Shown here piece after piece: positions 58,886-64,000 of a stretch of 64,000 nt of DNA; the first letter of the stretch is position 1; the number at the start of each line of letters is the position of its first letter. This stretch comes from Ampullaceana balthica. Its lineage: Eukaryota > Mollusca > Gastropoda > Lymnaeidae. The notes under the pieces were generated by a model. It made no database searches, was not told the DNA's origin, and saw only the letters and a list, made by a program, of their open reading frames with translations. Location: assembly GCA_944989445.1 (NCBI GenBank), contig CALYLW010000011.1:3129501-3193500 (forward strand). Reading direction: 5' to 3'. The position numbers were made by a program, and so were the translations under genes.

Positions 58886-60883
58886 TTGGGTCAGTTTGAA
58901 TACTGTACACATGAATTCCAGTCGAACGATTAAACTTTCAGACATTTCGTTCTATATTTCTCAGATCTAAACCAACGGAGTTCATTTTCATCTCAGCTTT
59001 CGTTTTTTTTTAAAAAAAATCTTTATCAGTAGGAACCACGACTTGCGTCGTCACTCACACAATTTTTATTAATCCAATTTTTAATATTACTTTTAACTCG
59101 TAAATTAATTTCTACAAATAATTACATTGATACCTCTTCTTTGAAAATGTTTTAAATTCAAAATGAAAGGTTGTAAGCGTTAGACCACGTACATTGTTTA
59201 AGACTATAACTGGTGAGTGAAGGAATTTTGTAATAAGACAATAGATAAACCAAAACCGTTTTAATACTGAACACATGCCCTCAGACAGACATGAAATGAA
59301 GTCGAGTAAAAGCCTTTTTGAAGCCAGGAAACGGTAGCTCGAACTATTGGAATATTGGACACAGTTTGGCACACTTGAAAGGCAACTGGGGAAACGCATT
59401 TTGGAAGAAGACATCGCGAGCAATCCAAGGAGCCTAAGTGTGGGAGGGTTTGCTTATGTTACGGTCCTCGAGATAAAGGTAAAAAACCACTTGGCCAGTC
59501 GCCTGCAACCCCATGGATCCCAATTCCTTCCTTCAAATTGATTCTCTGATCAAACACCGTTTTGTTTAATTATTTACTCTCTCAACCAAACGAAATCTTT
59601 TTAAGGTTTCGAGGCAGCGCTTGGTTGTTGTTCTTTGTTCTTTCTTTTTTTTCTGTAATCGCCCTTTACTTTCGTAGCTCCCTTCCTTTTTTCATTGACA
59701 ATGGCCAGGAATCTGCACTCGTCCGCTTGTAGGCAAAGTCTCAGTGAAACTTGTCTTAACATTAAATAAAATGGCTTTAACTCTGTCAGCGCGACCAGCG
59801 AACTTGAGGCTGTTCTGCAAAGGGAGGGAAGGACGGGTGAGAGTCGAGGGAGATAAATCCTCCTTCCGCAGAACAGAGTAGCACCATTTACCCTCCCCGC
59901 AAGCTCCAAGGAAACATTATCAATGTGGCGGGTGTTCCCCTCGTGTTAAACAAACTGCAAATTAATCGGATTTGTTTATAGCGGGGTTGTACAGCTAATG
60001 AGAATTACTAAGATTGGAGAAAGGGAGGTGGGGTGTTTGAAGGAAGGAGGGGGAAAAAAACCAAGTCACGTTTAGAAGTTTGTTAGGTGGCTAGCTGCTC
60101 GCTACAGATGGGTCGTATCGCTACCATGTAAACTATGCTGCTCACCGGAGCTCGGCTGGCTTGTGAAAGTGGCCCCAGAACACGAAGATGGAGGGAGGAA
60201 GGGGCCCAACTGGTATACGGGGGTTAGGGGGTAGGGAGAGGGCATCTTGGAGCTGAAGCATGCACCTTCTCGCGTACGGTCTAATGTGTGGCAAATTTAA
60301 ATCCTTACCAAAACGGAATGGCTGTAGGAAATGTCCCGTGCGAGTAATGCATTTAGAACTCGGTTTCTGTTTCATCTCAATCTTCATCACCGAACTGACT
60401 GATGGACTCAAGAGAGGCGAGCTAACCTGCTGTCGCTGGTTCCCTGTGGCCAGCTGTGGTTCCCTGTGGCCAACTGGTTGCCTGTGTCCAGCTGGGGTTG
60501 TCTATGGTCGTCTGTGGTTTTCTAAGTATGCTATAATTTCAGCTCGCTGACTGCATGTCTTGAGATACCAACCAAAAAAAAAGTCAACGTTATATAAAAA
60601 CACTTTCCATTGAGGCAACTTCAGCCATAATTGCTGTTGCCAAGACCATAAGTCACTGAAAAGCTTGGCGTTCCTATACAAAGCACCAATTTAATTGCAA
60701 GAACGTCCTTCATTTTCTATAGTATTTCAGAGAAAAAAAATAATGATGTATTTTTACATATACTAACGATTAGTGGCTAAAAATTGTTAGCATCCCGCCA
60801 ACACCCTGAAATGTGTTGATCACAAATTCATTACCAAAAAGAGACCCATTTTTGGCCACCCCCACCCGACCCATGGCCACTCT
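58886..60883. other. non-coding stretch
   Basis: A small + frame (59338-59474) ends at a weak GTAAAA donor. Its only acceptor option is purine-rich, so it is not called. A degenerate 18-bp repeat around GGTTCCCTGTGGCCAG lies at 60436-60500. Nothing else was recognised. Confidence 0.45.
60436..60500. repeat. degenerate 18-bp repeat, about 3.5 copies
   Basis: CTGGTTCCCTGTGGCCAG recurs with increasing substitutions to the right. Confidence 0.75.
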
Positions 60884-61510
60884 TTAAACCCGGCGCTTCC
60901 GACACATGCCCCTCCATCTCCTTGAGGTTGGCTCACTCAGGGGACGCCTTTGATTTGAACCGACGACACCCCCAAAAGAAAATTGAATAATCCACCGCGA
61001 GATGGCGCCACGCTCCTCTAGTGTCATTAGCGCGACTTCCAGGACACCGCTACGGTTGCCCTGGCCGAGGAGTGCGCCGTGTAGCGAACACTTGCCCGCA
61101 CACCGCCTCAATGGCTCTTCCTCCGAGGGGAACGGGGCAACGATTAAATCGAGGACAAGGCCGCAGCTGGACGCCCTCTCCACCGTTATCATACCCTCGG
61201 TCGTCAGCGTGAAGACCAGCTCAGCCGTGACCCCAACACGGAAGACGGGGCCCGTCGCGCCGGTGAACGCTGTCCCCCCGGCCCTGCTTTCTGGCAGGAG
61301 AGCTAGGGCGTGGCAGGCAGAGAGGGAAAAAATTACACTCGGGTATGGGTTTCCATTCATGGCCTGGTGATGACCAAATCTCCGAAGCCCACCCGGGATT
61401 GCTTTTCGAACGTCAGCCTTTCGGAAACAGTCTTTAAAATTTTTTTCCCCCGGTTCCCAATAGAATTGAGGCATTCCCCGCCCCCCCCCCACGACGTTTT
61501 GTTCTGTCAA
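60884..61510 (-). other. GC- and CpG-rich patch with a 208-codon minus frame; coding status unknown
   Basis: The longest non-repeat open frame of the window (208 codons, minus). Codon third positions in its core (about 61.0-61.33 kb) are strongly G/C, unlike the AT-rich surroundings. However, the opposite strand is also open for 122 codons (61002-61370), so the high GC alone could explain the lack of stops. No signal peptide, domain or convincing splice sites were found on either strand. It could be an exon, a CpG-rich regulatory element or chance. Confidence 0.25.
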
Positions 61511-63609
61511 CGATTTAAAGCGTTTAGAACTTCGTGGTCAACAAGATCTTAAAGGTAAATCTATTTTTTTTCCAGGATCACCTTTTCTATAATGACTTTT
61601 TTAAAGACTTGTCACTCTTTGCGCACATCCGAGTAAAAACTGAATTTATTGGGGGGGGGGAATGGTAGAAATAAAATGAAGAGGGTAGAAGATTTTAAAA
61701 GCAATGTCGACCGCAGCAAACTGCGGTGGGGACCTTGCGCCGCTACGCCTGGAAGATCTTTGAAGCATCGACCCTTGATTATTATATGTATTTACCTCTT
61801 CCACCACACTAGGACCGTAGAAGCTTGCCAACGAGTTTATCTTTGTTCAGACCGTCGACTAAGCTGTAAAGAATTTAAAATGGGATATTGTTTTGGGTAT
61901 TCCTTAATTATAAAAAGCGTGGAAGGAAAATTGGTAAGAACGGGCTTAATGCCTTCTAATGGGATTTCCTCTGAAAGCTTCACAACATATTATAGCTGTA
62001 GTGCTTCTTTTACGTATGAAAATTGGAGAAGAAGAAAAATAAAAATTATATACATAAAATACGAAAGCGGATGGACATCTGAATACAATTTAATAACTAA
62101 GCATGCAGACGTTTGACTAATGATGGTGTTCGAGCCACCGTTATCGGTAACACCCATTTTGAGTTAAATATGTTTAAAAGTTACAAGCATTATGTAGACA
62201 ATGTTGCAAAATTTCTAAATTGTGGAGTCAGGGTGTAGTTTTTTTTAAACAATCTGCAATCAGAAGCAGGCTACAACCACAGTCTGATAATATCTATAAA
62301 AAGAGCTAGGTGAACAAGCTGGATGCAATCCCACACCTCCCTGACGATACGCCACCTCTAATCTCGTCATCCCCCATCCATAATCACACCCCATCCAGCA
62401 GATCCCCATTTATTTCAGTCGAATCCAAATCCTAAAAGTTCTAGTGCCATCCGTGTTAAAGGCCAGAAGATCATATAGAGGAGGAGGGGATCTTCGGGCG
62501 AGGGTGGGGAGTAAGGGCGGACTCTTCTTTATATTCCTGCAGGAAATCCACACTTTTCCCTTTTTGCCTCCACGAGCGCTGGACGCTTGTCTTGTCCATG
62601 GGGAGCAGTTTTAATCAGTGGAGAGGCGAACGGGAGGTTTGTAGGAATAAGTGAGCGAACGTCGAAGCGGCTTTTGTGAAAGACGGCGGAGATTAGATGA
62701 ACCACGACCGAAGAGAAGTTAGAGACAGTGAGGATGAAAGGAAAGAAGTATAACAAAATGGTTGCTGGTGGGGTTTCATGTGTATAATTATAATATAAAT
62801 TGTTGGTATATAATTTATGCGTATAATGAATAAATATGTTGTGATGACGTCAGTGGTTGAACTTAAATTTTTTTTTAAATTATAAATATATACACGACAT
62901 GTCACTGATATTATTATTAGTGAACTTGAGATAACCTGAAAAAAACAGATTGCTCCAAGAAACAAGCCCTAAAAATTAGCATTGGCAGTGCCGGAACTTT
63001 CCACGTATTGGTTATTTAATGAAACATCCAGAAAGGTAACGCAATTTCCAATTAACGCGTACCTGTTGGTATATAACGCATACGTTTTCCACAATATTTA
63101 GCAATTTCAAATGTGCTGAGTATTGTTAATTTGCTGACAGACCGGCTCTAGATTTAAAATACAAATACAGACAGAGATTATATGTAAAGGGATCTTTTTC
63201 AATTAAAAATTTAACGTTTACAGATTTTATTGTCCCTTTCGAGGATAAGCTATCAACGACTGTTACGCTTTGACGATGAAAAATAAACCCAAATAGAGTA
63301 GCCAACGCGTTGTTTGAATTCTATTTAATTTAAATATGAAAAATAGATTGCTGAATAACTATTTCTCGTGTGGCTACGAAAATATCTCCGCAGGATTCCG
63401 CACCTCCCCCCCCCCGGTCAAAATGGTGAGGAGGATGCCTGTGTGCTGAAGTAAGGTGGGGACGGGGTGGTGGTCAAATGTGGCAGCGGTTCATAGCCAA
63501 ACTGCACTCAGTGGTCAAGGGCTGCTGGACGGGGTCGAGAGCAGCTGGCAACAGCTGTTGGAACTGCTCATCTCGGAGCTACAAGGAAATTAGTCACATC
63601 TCCAATTAC
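61511..63609. other. non-coding stretch
   Basis: A + frame of 155 codons (61649-62116) is long for AT-rich DNA, but it has no recognisable domain or paired splice sites. A CRE-type palindrome TGACGTCA is at 62845-62852. C- and G-runs occur at 61.48, 61.65 and 63.41 kb. Confidence 0.45.
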
Positions 63610-63849
63610 CCGTGTGTTGGGATGGACGGCCAGACTTCAGGGGTTCTACCCGTGTGTTGGGATGGACGGCCAGACTTCAGGGGTTCTACCCGTGTGCTGG
63701 GATGGACGGCCAGACTTCAGGGGTTCTACCCGTGTGTTGGGATGGACGGCCAGACTTCAGGGGTTCTACCCGTGTGTTGGGATGGACGGCCAGACTTCAG
63801 GGGTTCTACCCGTGTGTTGGGATGGACGGCCAGACTTCAGAGGTTCTCT
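63610..63849. repeat. 40-bp minisatellite, 6 copies
   Basis: Six copies of a 40-bp unit containing GGGATGGACGGCCAGACTTC. Copy 2 has TGCTGG for TGTTGG and the last copy has AGAGG for AGGGG. The three overlapping + frames (63478-63938) stay open because the unit has no forward stop in any frame. The array may once have been longer; its right edge decays within about 15 bp. Confidence 0.95.
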
Positions 63850-64000
63850 CTGCCGGACGGGGTAGACAAACATCATTACTATTGATTAGGACGGACAAAA
63901 GCCGGCAGATTGTCATCATCAAAATACTGGTTGTTTAATTTGACAAAGAATTTATCATGGTCAAGGGGCATTGTGGTGGCCCGTGGCGTTGATACATTTT

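Noticed and set aside
59338..59474. Open segment reading LERQLGKRILEED... before a GTAAAA
   Set aside because: The only possible acceptor follows a purine-rich stretch and the donor is weak.
22086..62852. CRE palindromes TGACGTCA at 22086, about 54384 and 62845
   Set aside because: About one is expected by chance in a window of this size and none sits near a plausible promoter.
16907..63849. Tandem arrays considered as CRISPR arrays
   Set aside because: Units are contiguous without unique spacers, and the DNA is clearly eukaryotic.
11153..64000. TGCATG motifs scattered in the putative introns, considered as RBFOX-type splicing sites
   Set aside because: The roughly dozen copies I counted do not exceed the about 16 expected by chance in 64 kb, so there is no enrichment.

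Overview
This is eukaryotic nuclear DNA, almost certainly from an invertebrate animal. It has no compact genes, no bacterial operons, spliceosomal-type splice signals, AT-rich filler, many minisatellites and microsatellites, and a Helitron with HeliBat-like ends. A lophotrochozoan such as a mollusc would fit the repeat style, but nothing in the sequence proves the taxon. Most of the long open frames are chance products or read-through of tandem repeats.

The only gene I can build is on the + strand. It is a chain of small exons with good splice sites and mutually compatible phases: a start exon (11153-11220, ATG at 11197), a 45-nt exon (16546-16590), a 133-nt exon (39502-39634) and a weaker 42-nt exon (47987-48028). 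It encodes a short N-terminal region followed by a Ser/Thr/Asn/Gln-rich, probably disordered stretch. I do not recognise the family. If the model is right, introns of about 5, 23 and 8 kb account for most of the window, and much of the rest would be upstream sequence or later introns of the same gene.

Layout: 1-5727 is non-coding with a 36-bp array and simple repeats. 5728-6807 is a complete non-autonomous Helitron carrying a tRNA-like gene. 6808-16545 is non-coding apart from the start exon, a tRNA-derived SINE-like head and a 22-bp minisatellite. 16591-39501 holds 79-bp and 30-bp arrays, a G-rich tract, a compound 30/33-bp minisatellite, and a 59-nt stem-loop next to a DR1-type nuclear-receptor site. 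39635-64000 is repeat-rich, including a 1,254-bp array of 57 apparently identical 22-bp copies, a 0.7-kb 20-bp array, two adjoining arrays at 57.9-58.9 kb and a 40-bp array at the right end. The fourteen main tandem arrays add up to about 6.1 kb, roughly 9.5% of the window.
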